NCBI RefSeq assembly: GCF_903970965.1
Contig: NZ_CAJCKW010000005.1
Span: forward strand, 237,237-301,236
DNA length: 64,000 nucleotides
From: Aureimonas sp. ME7
GTDB lineage: Bacteria; Pseudomonadota; Alphaproteobacteria; Rhizobiales; Rhizobiaceae
Direction of reading: 5' to 3'
Position numbers and translations under genes: made by a program. The notes below the pieces were generated by a model, which worked only from the letters and a program-made list of their open reading frames with translations, did not search any database and was not told the origin of the DNA. Below are positions 19,433-28,692 of the stretch, piece by piece (positions within the stretch are counted from its first letter, which is position 1; every line of letters begins with the position of its first letter).

Positions 19433-21037
19433 TTAGAGCCGGTCCACCGGCTCGGGATGCTCCGGGCGGTCTTGGGCGGCGGGATAGACGCCCGTGATCG
19501 ACACCTTCTTCGAGAAGAAGCGGAGTTCCTCCAGCGCGCGGGCGACGGGCGCGTCCTCCGGATGTCCCTCGATATCGGCGAAGAACTGCGTCGCCACGAA
19601 CTTGCCTTCCAATTGGTAGCTTTCGAGCTTTGTCATGTTGACGCCGTTCGTGGCGAAACCGCCGAGCGCCTTGTAGAGGGCGGCCGGCAGGTTGCGCACC
19701 TCGAACACGAAGGTCGTGACGACACGCCCCCCGCCGGCCGGCGCCCAGAGCTCGCGGCCCTTTCCGGGGCGCGACAGGACTACGAAGCGGGTCGTGTTGT
19801 GCTCGGCATCCTCGACGTTTTCCGCCAGGATCTCCAGGCCGTAGAGCTCGGCGGCCAGGCGCGGGGCGAGCGCGGCGACATGAGCCTCCGGCATCTCGGC
19901 AATCTGGCGCGCGGCCCCCGCCGTATCGCCGGCGACGATCGGCTTCCAGCCGTTGCGGCGCAGGATGCCCCGGCACTGGCCGAGCGCATGGATATGGCTG
20001 TGGACCTCGCGGATGTCGCCGAGCGTCGTGCCGGGCTTGGCCATGAGCTGGAAGCGGATCGGCAGGAAGAACTCGCCGACGATCTGCAGGCCCGACACCG
20101 GAAGAAGGTGATGGATGTCGGCGACGCGCCCCGCGATCGTGTTCTCGATCGGGATCATGGCAAGGTCCGCCTCGCCGCGCGTCACGGCGCCGAGCGCATC
20201 CTCGAAGGTCGGGCACGGCAGAGGCTCGAGGCCGGGATACATCGTGCGGCAGGCGGTGTCGGAATTGGCGCCGGGCTCGCCCTGGAAAGAGATGCGCCCG
20301 GAGCGCTCGCTCGGCATGTAGTGCCGGCGCGCTTCTTCCAGCTGGTAGGCCGTATCGACGCCGAGCGGCACGGCATCGATGATCTCGGCGTCGATGCGCA
20401 TGCCGGCTTCCAGGGCGCGCAGCTGTTCCAGCTTTTCGCGCTTTTCCAGCGGCGAAGGCGATAGCTCGACGAAGCGCTCCAGCGCCGCGCGGCGATAGGC
20501 GTAGATGCCGACATGGTGATAAAGCGGCCCCTCGCCCGTCGGCGCGCTGGCCCGCGTGAAGTAGAGGGCGTTCAGACGACCGTCGCCGATCGGCGTTCCC
20601 ACGATCTTGACGACGTTCGGATCGGTGCGATCGGCGGCGCTTTCGATCTCCACCGCGACGGTGGCGATGTCGCAGGCCGGATCCTCGAAGGGGCGCAGGA
20701 CAGCGCGAATCGTTTCCGGCTCGATCGTCGGCAAGTCGCCCTGGAGGTTGATGATCGTATCGACCTCGCCGCCCGGATCGACCGCGCTCAACGCCTCGAA
20801 GATGCGGTCCGAACCGGACTGATGGTGCTCACCCGTCATCACCGCCTCGAAGCCGGCAGCGCTCACCGCATCGCGAATCGCCGCATCGTCGGTCGCCACC
20901 ACGATGCGGCCGATGCCCGCATCGCGGGCGCGCTCGGCCACGCGCACGATCATCGGCCGCCCGCCGATGTCGGCCAGCGGCTTCGACGGCAGGCGGGTGG
21001 AGGCCATGCGGGCGGGGATCAGGATCATCGTGGACAT
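19433..21037 (-). CDS. kdsB-pheA: Fused CMP-Kdo synthetase and prephenate dehydratase (KdsB-PheA)
   Basis: One uninterrupted 534-codon frame encodes two complete enzymes. Residues 1-240 are KdsB, which activates Kdo with CTP for lipopolysaccharide ([30 protein letters not shown], and the terminal [12 protein letters not shown]). Residues 241-534 are PheA, the phenylalanine-pathway prephenate dehydratase ([23 protein letters not shown], the catalytic TTRF in [10 protein letters not shown], and an ACT domain ending ESYQLEGKF...). The join is HYMPSERSG, where the KdsB C-terminus meets a residue that would be the PheA start Met (ATG at 20317). Both halves have normal family length and no good ribosome site precedes the internal ATG. 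A single base change from TAA to TAC, or a sequencing error, would explain it. Confidence 0.88.
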   Translation of the reverse strand: MSTMILIPARMASTRLPSKPLADIGGRPMIVRVAERARDAGIGRIVVATDDAAIRDAVSAAGFEAVMTGEHHQSGSDRIFEALSAVDPGGEVDTIINLQGDLPTIEPETIRAVLRPFEDPACDIATVAVEIESAADRTDPNVVKIVGTPIGDGRLNALYFTRASAPTGEGPLYHHVGIYAYRRAALERFVELSPSPLEKREKLEQLRALEAGMRIDAEIIDAVPLGVDTAYQLEEARRHYMPSERSGRISFQGEPGANSDTACRTMYPGLEPLPCPTFEDALGAVTRGEADLAMIPIENTIAGRVADIHHLLPVSGLQIVGEFFLPIRFQLMAKPGTTLGDIREVHSHIHALGQCRGILRRNGWKPIVAGDTAGAARQIAEMPEAHVAALAPRLAAELYGLEILAENVEDAEHNTTRFVVLSRPGKGRELWAPAGGGRVVTTFVFEVRNLPAALYKALGGFATNGVNMTKLESYQLEGKFVATQFFADIEGHPEDAPVARALEELRFFSKKVSITGVYPAAQDRPEHPEPVDRL

Positions 21038-21248
21038 GGGCGAAAACTCGGAACGGCCAATCGAAATTTAGGCGAAGCTGTGACCGGAGGGCGCTTGATC
21101 GATCCCGATCGGAATGTCAGAACGCTTCCAGATTTTCGGGCTTATACGAAGGACCGTCCTTGGGAGGAACCTTCGGCTGGCGCCCGGAGCGTTGAAAGTG
21201 TGCGTCGTCGGCCCCTCGCGCCGGCTGCAGAGGGAGCCGCCCTTTACC

Positions 21249-22250
21249 ATGGATTCATTCGAGGCCAACAAGATCTTCGGGGCCGTGCTCGGCACCGTGT
21301 TCGTTCTGTTCGGCGGCAGCCTCCTGGCTGAGGGCATCTTCCATTCCGAAGCGCCGGAACAGGCCGGCTTCGCCATCGCCGTGCCCGACGCGCCGGCTGG
21401 CGGCGGCGCGGCGCCGGCCGCCAACGAGGTGACCCCGGTCGGCCAGCTTATGCAGGGCGCGGACGCGACGGCGGGCGCCGCCATCTTCAAGCGCTGCCAG
21501 GCCTGCCATTCGGGCGAGAAGGGCGGACCCAACAAGGTCGGGCCCGATCTTTGGGACGTCGTGAACCGCCCGATCGCCAGCCACGAGGGCTTCAGCTACT
21601 CGGCGGCGATCACCGAGTTTTCGCAAGGCAAGACGGTGGTCTGGGACTGGGATCACCTGAACCACTTCCTCCACGGGCCCAAGCAGTACATCAACGGCAC
21701 GGCCATGGGCTTTGCCGGCATCGCCAAGGACAAGGAGCGGGCGGACCTCCTCGCCTATCTCGGAACCCTGTCGGACAACCCGCCCGCGCCTCCCGCGCCC
21801 GACGCCGGCGCGCCCGCCGGTGGTGAAGCTTCGGCGGAAGGCGCCGCACCGGCCGAGGGGGCTGCGGCTCCTGCCGAGGGCGCCGCGCCTGCGCCGGGCA
21901 GCGAGGCTCCCGCCGCGACGACGCCGAACGCCACGACCAACAGCAACGCCCTGCCGGGCGACGCGGTGACGCAGCCGCAGGGCGCGGGCACCACGGACGC
22001 GACGACGGGTGCCGCTCCGACCGCACCGCCGTCCGGCGCGGTGCCGGCTACGGGCGACAACGCCACCAGCGCCCCGGCGGATGCGCCCAAGCCGCCGGCG
22101 ACGCCCGGCGAGGCGGCTCCGGCCCAGCCCGGGACACAGGCACCTCAGGAGGCCCCGGCTCCTTCCACCCCCGCGCCATCCGCCACCCCTGCGGAAGCGC
22201 CGGCTCCGGCCGCTCCCGCTCCCGCCGGTCAGGCCGCGCCCGCGCAGTAG
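21249..22250 (+). CDS. Membrane-anchored c-type cytochrome with long Pro/Ala-rich tail
   Basis: A 333-residue protein. Residues about 8-27 (FGAVLGTVFVLFGGSLLAEG) form an uncleaved signal anchor. A class I cytochrome c domain follows with the haem site CQACH (Cys 83, Cys 86, His 87), GPDLWDVVNRPIA and the Met ligand in NGTAMGFAG, as in CycM-type electron carriers that feed cytochrome oxidase. From about residue 180 to the end the protein is almost only Pro, Ala, Gly, Thr and Glu, some 150 residues with short repeats such as GAAPAEGAA. This tail is not part of the cytochrome family core. ATG 21249 is chosen by homology; the ribosome site is weak. Confidence 0.9.
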   Translation: MDSFEANKIFGAVLGTVFVLFGGSLLAEGIFHSEAPEQAGFAIAVPDAPAGGGAAPAANEVTPVGQLMQGADATAGAAIFKRCQACHSGEKGGPNKVGPDLWDVVNRPIASHEGFSYSAAITEFSQGKTVVWDWDHLNHFLHGPKQYINGTAMGFAGIAKDKERADLLAYLGTLSDNPPAPPAPDAGAPAGGEASAEGAAPAEGAAAPAEGAAPAPGSEAPAATTPNATTNSNALPGDAVTQPQGAGTTDATTGAAPTAPPSGAVPATGDNATSAPADAPKPPATPGEAAPAQPGTQAPQEAPAPSTPAPSATPAEAPAPAAPAPAGQAAPAQ

Positions 22251-22274
22251 AAGCGCACGGTCGGACGACCATCG

Positions 22275-22304
22275 AAAGCCGGGCCCTCGAGCCCGGCTTT
22301 TTCG
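22275..22304 (+). terminator. Rho-independent terminator of the cytochrome c gene
   Basis: The stem AAAGCCGGGC / GCCCGGCTTT with loop CCTCGA is followed by TT, 24 bases after the stop codon. Confidence 0.88.
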
Positions 22305-22465
22305 TATGGGCGCTCGCTTGGTTTCCCCCGCCGGGTGGACAGAGGGAGCGCGAGGCTTACACTTGCGTGACGAAGCCGGCTTCGCCCGAGGATGGCCACA
22401 AAGCTCGGGCGGTGTCGGAAACGTCGCCTCGGCGGCGACATCGCATCCGTTCGAAGGAGTTCGAT

Positions 22466-24445
22466 TTGCCGCTTGCCTCGCGCGCCGCATCCGCCCTGAC
22501 GCTCGCCGTTTTCCTGGGTCTTTCAACCCATCCGGCTCCGGCCCAGGAGGCTTCCCAAGGCGCGCCGGCGACGAGCCTGGAGGCGGCGAGCGCTCCCGAA
22601 GCCGGCGAATGGCTGACGTCCTCGTTCCTGATCCGGCCGACGAAGTATGGGGCCACGTTCGCTCATTACGACCACGTGGACCCGAGCGCCCCGAAGGGCG
22701 GGCGTCTCAACCTGCAGGCGGCGGGCACGTTCGATACCTTCAACCCCCTGCCGATCCGCGGCACGCCGGCCGCCGGCTTCGCCGCGTTCGGCGGCGGGAT
22801 CGCCTACGACACCCTGATGGATCAGGCGCTGGACGAGCCGGGCGTCAGCCACGGCCTGATCGCCGAAGCGCTTCGCTATCCCGCCGACTTCTCCTCCGTG
22901 ACCTTCCGCCTCGACCCCGACGCCAAGTTCCAGGACGGGCAGCCGATCACCGTGGACGACGTGATCTGGACGTTCCAGACCGTCACCCGCCTGTCGCCGC
23001 TCTACACCAACTACTATCGCAACGTGACGGCGGCCGAGAAGACGGGCGAGCGCGAGGTGACGTTCCGCTTCAACCAGACGGGCAACCGGGAACTGCCCAA
23101 CATCATGGGTGACCTCATCGTCCTGCCCAAGCACTTCTGGGAAGGCACGGACGCTGAGGGTCGAAAGCGCGACATCGACAATCCGACCTTGGAAATCCCC
23201 GTCGGCTCCGGCCCCTACCGCGTGAAGGCCTTCCAGCCGGGATCGACGATCACCTGGGAGCGCGTGCCGGACTACTGGGCGGCGAGCAAGGGCCCGCGCG
23301 TTGGTCGCTTCAACTACGACGAAATCCACTACACCTATTTCCGCGACCAGAACTCCGGCTGGGAAGCGTTCAAGCGCGGCGGCTTCGCCGACTACCGCTC
23401 CGAGAACAGCGCTGGACGTTGGGCGCAAGGCTACACGTTCCCGTCCTTCAACGACGGGCGCGTGAAGAAGGAAGCGCTCCCGTCGGAGACCGGCGAGCCG
23501 ATGCAGGGCTTCGTCATGAACACGCGGCGCGACAAGTTCGCCGATCCGCGTACCCGCCGGGCGCTAACGCTCGCCTTCAATTTCGAGGAGATGAACCGAA
23601 GCCTGTTCTATGGGCTCTACAAGCGCACGACGAGCTATTTCCAGGGCACCGAGCTCGCCTCCTCCGGCCTGCCGAGCGAAGCGGAGCTGCAACTTCTCGA
23701 GCCCTTGCGCGCTGAGATCCCACCGGAGGTCTTCACCACCCCCTTCACCCTGCCGGATTACTCCACCGCGAACGCCGATCGCACCTATCTTCGCGAAGCG
23801 TTCGAGCTTCTGACGGCGGCGGGCTGGAAGCGACAGGGCTCGCAACTCGTGAATGCCAAGGGCGAGCCGTTCCGCATCGAGTTCCTGGCCTACGACCCCT
23901 CCTCCAGCCGGACGATCGATCCGTTCGCCAACCAGCTGAAGCGGCTCGGCATCGAAACCACGACCCGCATCGTCGACGCTTCGCAGTATCAGGCGCTGTC
24001 TGACAATTTCGAGTTCGACATCGTCACCGACGTTCTCGCCCAGTCCTTGTCGCCCGGCAACGAGCAGCGCGACTTCTGGTCGAGCGCGGCGGCCTCGCAG
24101 CCCGGCAGCCGCAACGCGGCCGGCATCCGCGACCCGGCGGTGGACGCCCTGATCGAGAAGATCATCTACGCACCGGACCGCGAAAGCCTCGTCACCGCGA
24201 CCCATGCGCTGGACCGCGTTCTCCTCTGGAACTTCTATCTCGTGCCGCAATGGCACAATCCGGAGATCTGGCTCGCCTATTGGGACAAGTTCGGCATGCC
24301 GGAGAAGCGCCCGGCCTATGCCGGGCTCGACCCCTATTCGTGGTGGGTGAAGGGCGAAGTCCCCGTCAATACCCCGGCCGATCAGGCGGCGGCGGGCGCG
24401 CCCGATCCGGCCGCCGGCCCCGCCATTCCCCCGGCGAAGCCATGA
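22466..24445 (+). CDS. yejA: Peptide ABC transporter substrate-binding protein, Sec-exported (YejA-like, first copy)
   Basis: A 659-residue periplasmic family-5 solute-binding protein of a Yej/Npp-type peptide importer. I place the start at TTG 22466: AAGGAG lies 6 bases upstream, and the product then begins MPLASRAASALTLAVFLGL...APAQ, a clean Sec signal peptide. The family pattern is clear in FAHYDHVDPSAPKGGRLNLQ, FQDGQPITVDDVIWTFQ and PYSWW at the C-terminus. It is the first gene of an operon running yejA1-yejA2-yejB-yejE-CDF-yejF. E. coli YejABEF imports microcin C and peptides; two binding proteins per transporter are also found in the Pseudomonas Npp system. Confidence 0.9.
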   Translation: MPLASRAASALTLAVFLGLSTHPAPAQEASQGAPATSLEAASAPEAGEWLTSSFLIRPTKYGATFAHYDHVDPSAPKGGRLNLQAAGTFDTFNPLPIRGTPAAGFAAFGGGIAYDTLMDQALDEPGVSHGLIAEALRYPADFSSVTFRLDPDAKFQDGQPITVDDVIWTFQTVTRLSPLYTNYYRNVTAAEKTGEREVTFRFNQTGNRELPNIMGDLIVLPKHFWEGTDAEGRKRDIDNPTLEIPVGSGPYRVKAFQPGSTITWERVPDYWAASKGPRVGRFNYDEIHYTYFRDQNSGWEAFKRGGFADYRSENSAGRWAQGYTFPSFNDGRVKKEALPSETGEPMQGFVMNTRRDKFADPRTRRALTLAFNFEEMNRSLFYGLYKRTTSYFQGTELASSGLPSEAELQLLEPLRAEIPPEVFTTPFTLPDYSTANADRTYLREAFELLTAAGWKRQGSQLVNAKGEPFRIEFLAYDPSSSRTIDPFANQLKRLGIETTTRIVDASQYQALSDNFEFDIVTDVLAQSLSPGNEQRDFWSSAAASQPGSRNAAGIRDPAVDALIEKIIYAPDRESLVTATHALDRVLLWNFYLVPQWHNPEIWLAYWDKFGMPEKRPAYAGLDPYSWWVKGEVPVNTPADQAAAGAPDPAAGPAIPPAKP

Positions 24446-24455
24446 GCCGGGTGCG

Positions 24456-26336
24456 ATGACGGAAAGCTTCGTCCGCATCAGCCGCCGTCACTTCGGCAAG
24501 CTCGCGCTCGGCGCGGCGGCCACCGCCGCCCTGCCCCGCCTGAGCCTCGCCGACAATCCGGTGGACACGCCGCTCCACGGCATCTCGGCCTTCGGCGACC
24601 TCAAGTACCCCGCCGGCTACACGCAATTCGACTACGCATCCCTCGATGCGCCGAAAGGCGGGCGCTTCACCTTCACCGTGCCGTCCTGGTACTTCAATCA
24701 GGCGCCCGATACGTTCGACACGTTCAACACGCTGATCCTTCAGGGCAACGCGCCGCCGCGCATGGAGATGCTCTACGAAGGGCTGATGCTCTCGACGCTG
24801 GACGAGCCGGACGCGCTCTACGGTCTCCTGGCGGAAAGCGTCAGCGTTTCCCCCGACGCGAACCGCTTCACCTTCAAGCTGCGTCCGCAAGCCCGGTTCT
24901 CCACCGGGGCGCCCGTCACCGCCGCCGATGTCGCCTTTTCCTACCGGACGCTGAAGGCGGAAGGCCATCCGAGCCTCGCGATCCAGCTCGCGGAGGTGAC
25001 CGCGGTGGTGGCAGACGACGAACGAACGGTTCGCATCGTCTTTTCCGGTCGCCAGACCGTGCCGACGGCGCTGGCCGCGCTGTCGATGCCGATCGTACCG
25101 GAAGCCTTCTTCGCCAACCGGCCGTTCGCCCAAGGCGGGTTCGACGCGATCCCGGGCTCGGGCGCCTGGGGCGTCGGGCGCTACGCCGCAGGCCGCTACA
25201 TCGAATACGAAAAGCGCGCCGACTACTGGGGCCGTGACATGCCGTTCGCGCAGGGGCTCGGGCACTTCCAGACCATCCGGGTCGAGTTCTTCCGCGATCG
25301 GCAGGCGGCGCTGGAGGCCTTCAAGAAGGGCGACGTGACGTTCCGCGAGGAGTTCACGACGCGCGCCTGGGCGAGCGAATACAACTTTCCCGCCATCCAG
25401 GACGGGCGCGTCAAGCGCGACACCATCCCCGGCGAGCGCTGGCCGAACTTCCAGTGCTGGGCGTTGAACCAGCGACGGGCACAGTTCGCGGACGCGCGTG
25501 TGCGCCGCGCGATCAACCTGTGCTTCGACTTCGAATGGACCAACGCCAACCTCCTGTTCGGCCTGCGCGAGCATTCCCGCTCGCCGTTCGAGCTGTCGGA
25601 CTACGTGGCAACCGGGGCGCCCACCCCGGAGGAGCTTGCCGTTCTGGAGCCCCTGCGCGCCGACCTGCCTCCGGAAGTGTTCGGCGAAGTCTGGACCCAG
25701 CCCGTCAGCGACGGGTCGGGGCGCGACCGCAAGCTCCTTCGGGAAGCCAGCGAATTGCTGGCAGTGGCCGGCTGGACGCGCAAGGGCTCCGCGCTCGTCA
25801 ACGGGAAGGGCGAGCCGTTTCGCCTGGAATATCTCCTGAACGATCCCGAGCAGGGCCGGGTCTACGGCAAGATGATCGAGAACATGAAGTTGCTCGGCAT
25901 CGACGCCACGATGCGCGTGGTGGACGCGGCGCAGTACCAGGACCGGCAGAGCCGCTTCGACTTCGACATGATCCTCTGCCGCTTCGGCCTGAACGGCACG
26001 CCGACGCGCGAAAGCTTGTCCCTGTTCTTCGGCTCCGCCTCGCGCGACCGGAACGGCTCCTACAACTATCCCGGCATGGCGGATGCGGGCGTCGACAAGC
26101 TCCTCCAGCGTATCGGCGAGGCGAAGAGCCGCGACGAGCTGACGCTCCTGATGCGGGTTCTCGACCGGGTTCTGCGCTGGCGGCTCGACTGGATCCCCAA
26201 TCTCCACGCCGAAGGCCATACCTGCGCGTGGTGGGACATGTTCGGCTATCCCGCTTCCAAGCCGGAATACGGCTTCCCGGTGGAACAACTCTGGTGGTAC
26301 GACGAAGCCAAGGCGAAGGCGGTCGGTCGCGCATGA
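24456..26336 (+). CDS. Peptide ABC transporter substrate-binding protein, Tat-exported (YejA-like, second copy)
   Basis: A 626-residue family-5 solute-binding protein, a paralogue of the preceding gene (same FDYASLDAPKGGRFTF, TGAPVTAADVAFSYRTLK and C-terminal YGFPVEQLWWY layout). Its N-terminus differs: FVRISRRHFGKLALGAAATA carries the twin-arginine motif SRRxFxK and a moderate hydrophobic stretch, so export is probably by Tat rather than Sec. It begins 10 bases after the first copy ends. It presumably delivers a different set of peptides to the same permease. Confidence 0.92.
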   Translation: MTESFVRISRRHFGKLALGAAATAALPRLSLADNPVDTPLHGISAFGDLKYPAGYTQFDYASLDAPKGGRFTFTVPSWYFNQAPDTFDTFNTLILQGNAPPRMEMLYEGLMLSTLDEPDALYGLLAESVSVSPDANRFTFKLRPQARFSTGAPVTAADVAFSYRTLKAEGHPSLAIQLAEVTAVVADDERTVRIVFSGRQTVPTALAALSMPIVPEAFFANRPFAQGGFDAIPGSGAWGVGRYAAGRYIEYEKRADYWGRDMPFAQGLGHFQTIRVEFFRDRQAALEAFKKGDVTFREEFTTRAWASEYNFPAIQDGRVKRDTIPGERWPNFQCWALNQRRAQFADARVRRAINLCFDFEWTNANLLFGLREHSRSPFELSDYVATGAPTPEELAVLEPLRADLPPEVFGEVWTQPVSDGSGRDRKLLREASELLAVAGWTRKGSALVNGKGEPFRLEYLLNDPEQGRVYGKMIENMKLLGIDATMRVVDAAQYQDRQSRFDFDMILCRFGLNGTPTRESLSLFFGSASRDRNGSYNYPGMADAGVDKLLQRIGEAKSRDELTLLMRVLDRVLRWRLDWIPNLHAEGHTCAWWDMFGYPASKPEYGFPVEQLWWYDEAKAKAVGRA

Positions 26337-26374
26337 TCGATCGCCCCCAGCCTCGCGCGCAACGGGACCGCTGA

Positions 26375-27460
26375 ATGGCCGCCTATATCCTTCGACGCCT
26401 GCTCCTCATGATCCCGACGCTGCTCGGCATCATGGCCGTGTCCTTCGTGGTGATCCAGTTCGCGCCGGGCGGCCCGGTGGAGCAGGTGATCGCCGGCCTC
26501 CAGGGCCAGGGCGGCGGGGCGGCGGACCGTTTGGGCGGGGGCGGCGACGACATGGCGGCCCAGAGCGGCGACACGTCCGGCTATCGCGGCGCGCAGGGGC
26601 TCGACCCCGAGTTCATCAAACGACTGGAGGAGCAGTTCGGCTTCGACAAGCCGCCGCTGACGCGCTTCGGCGAGATGATCTGGAACTACGCGCGCTTCGA
26701 CTTCGGCACGAGCTTCTTTTCCAACGCGACCGTCATCGACCTCATCAAACAGAAGCTGCCCGTCTCGATCTCGCTGGGGCTCTGGATCACGCTCCTGTCC
26801 TACGTGATCTCGATCCCGCTCGGCATCCGCAAGGCGCTGAAGGAGGGCTCGCGCTTCGACACGTGGACGAGTGCCGTTATCATCGTCGCCTATGCCATTC
26901 CCGGCTTCCTGTTCGCGGTACTCCTGATCGTCCTTTTCGCCGGCGGCTCGTTCTTCGACTGGTTCCCGCTCAGGGGCCTCACCTCCGACAACTGGGCGCA
27001 GCTCTCGTGGCCGGCGCGCATCGCCGACTACTTCTGGCACCTGACGCTGCCCCTCATCGCGCTGTCGCTCTCGGCTTTCGCCACGACGACTCTCCTCACC
27101 AAGAACTCGTTTCTCGACGAGATCCGCAAGCAATACGTGACGACGGCGCGCGCCAAGGGGCTGACCGAGCGGCGCGTCCTCTACGGCCACGTCTTCCGCA
27201 ACGCCATGCTGATCATCGTCGCGGGCTTTCCCGGCGCCTTCATCTCGGCCTTCTTCGCGGGATCGCTCCTGATCGAGACGATCTTCTCGCTCGACGGGCT
27301 GGGGCTTCTTTCCTTCGAGAGCATCTACAAGCGGGATTATCCGGTGGTCTTCGCCACGCTCTACATCTTCTCGCTGATCGGGCTTCTGACCACGCTGATC
27401 TCCGACCTCACCTATACCTGGATCGATCCGCGCATCGATTTCGAGCGGCGGGAGGTCTGA
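26375..27460 (+). CDS. yejB: Peptide ABC transporter permease YejB
   Basis: A 361-residue inner-membrane permease: [20 protein letters not shown] starts the first helix, and the EAA loop ([20 protein letters not shown]) that contacts the ATPase lies near residue 255. The first periplasmic segment contains a Gly-rich insert ([19 protein letters not shown], about residues 44-62) characteristic of YejB rather than DppB/OppB. It lies 38 bases after the second binding protein and 4 bases before yejE. Confidence 0.94.
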   Translation: MAAYILRRLLLMIPTLLGIMAVSFVVIQFAPGGPVEQVIAGLQGQGGGAADRLGGGGDDMAAQSGDTSGYRGAQGLDPEFIKRLEEQFGFDKPPLTRFGEMIWNYARFDFGTSFFSNATVIDLIKQKLPVSISLGLWITLLSYVISIPLGIRKALKEGSRFDTWTSAVIIVAYAIPGFLFAVLLIVLFAGGSFFDWFPLRGLTSDNWAQLSWPARIADYFWHLTLPLIALSLSAFATTTLLTKNSFLDEIRKQYVTTARAKGLTERRVLYGHVFRNAMLIIVAGFPGAFISAFFAGSLLIETIFSLDGLGLLSFESIYKRDYPVVFATLYIFSLIGLLTTLISDLTYTWIDPRIDFERREV

Positions 27461-27464
27461 TCCG

Positions 27465-28685
27465 ATGACGGACACATTGGAAAGCCGTTCGCCACAGGAT
27501 CGCCCGCCCGAGCCTGCGATGCTGCGCGAAGCGCAGGGCGGGGCAAGCGGCATCGCGCAGAACGCGCCCAACATCGCCGCCACGCGTCCGCCGCGCCTGT
27601 CGCCGCTTAACCAGCGTCGCTGGCAGAACTTCCGTGCCAACCGGCGCGGCTGGTGGTCGCTCTGGATCTTCGCCGTCTTGTTCGTGGTGACGCTGTTCGC
27701 GGAAGTCGTGGCGAACGACAAGCCGATCCTTATATCTTATAAGAACGAGTACTACGCCCCGATCTTCACCGACTACCCGGAGGAGGTGTTCGGCGGCTTC
27801 CTGCCGGTGACGAACTACCGCGACCCGTTCATCCAGGACGAGATCGGCGCCAACGGTTGGATGATCTGGCCGCCGATCCGCTATTCCTACAACAGCGTCA
27901 ACAACGAGATCCCGACGCCCGCCCCTTCCCCGCCCTCCTGGTCCTTCTCGAAGGAGGAGCGCTGCGCGCGCTACCCTCAAGGCGTGAACGATCCGAACTG
28001 CGCTTTGGGCAACTGGAACTGGCTCGGCACCGACGATCAGGCCCGCGACGTCCTCGCCCGATTGATCTACGGGTTCCGCATCTCCGTCCTGTTCGGACTG
28101 GTGCTGACGGCGGCCTCCGCCGTGATCGGCGTCTTCGCCGGCGCGGTGCAGGGGTATTTCGGCGGCTGGGTCGATCTTCTGTTCCAGCGCTTCATCGAGA
28201 TCTGGTCGTCGATCCCGGTTCTCTACCTCCTCCTGATCGTGGCCGCGATCCTGCCGCCGGGCTTCTGGATCCTGCTCGGGATCATGCTCCTGTTCTCCTG
28301 GGTGGCGTTCGTCGGCGTCGTGCGCGCCGAGTTCCTGCGCGCGCGCAACTTCGAATACGTCAACGCCGCGAGGGCGCTCGGCGTCGGCGACTGGACCATC
28401 ATGGGCCGGCACCTCCTGCCCAATGCCATGGTCGCGACGCTGACCTTCCTGCCCTTCATCCTAAACGGCTCGATCACCACATTGACCTCGTTGGACTTCC
28501 TTGGCTTCGGCCTGCCGCCGGGCTCGCCGTCGCTCGGCGAACTCCTCTCGCAGGGGCGCAACAACCTCCAGGCCCCATGGCTCGGCATTTCGGGCTTCGT
28601 GGTCCTGTCGCTGATGCTGTCGCTTTTGGTCTTCGTCGGCGAGGCGGTGCGTGACGCGTTCGATCCTCGCAAGAGCTTCCGGTAG
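27465..28685 (+). CDS. yejE: Peptide ABC transporter permease YejE
   Basis: A 406-residue permease partner of YejB. An N-terminal cytoplasmic stretch of about 60 residues precedes the first helix (WWSLWIFAVLFVVTLFAEVV); a large periplasmic loop (about residues 80-180) is typical of YejE. The EAA loop reads FEYVNAARALGVGDWTIMGR. The C-terminal VGEAVRDAFDPRKSFR is the family end. Next gene on the same strand is the CDF exporter, only 7 bases away, which interrupts the usual yejE-yejF adjacency. Confidence 0.94.
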   Translation: MTDTLESRSPQDRPPEPAMLREAQGGASGIAQNAPNIAATRPPRLSPLNQRRWQNFRANRRGWWSLWIFAVLFVVTLFAEVVANDKPILISYKNEYYAPIFTDYPEEVFGGFLPVTNYRDPFIQDEIGANGWMIWPPIRYSYNSVNNEIPTPAPSPPSWSFSKEERCARYPQGVNDPNCALGNWNWLGTDDQARDVLARLIYGFRISVLFGLVLTAASAVIGVFAGAVQGYFGGWVDLLFQRFIEIWSSIPVLYLLLIVAAILPPGFWILLGIMLLFSWVAFVGVVRAEFLRARNFEYVNAARALGVGDWTIMGRHLLPNAMVATLTFLPFILNGSITTLTSLDFLGFGLPPGSPSLGELLSQGRNNLQAPWLGISGFVVLSLMLSLLVFVGEAVRDAFDPRKSFR

Positions 28686-28692
28686 GGCTGCC

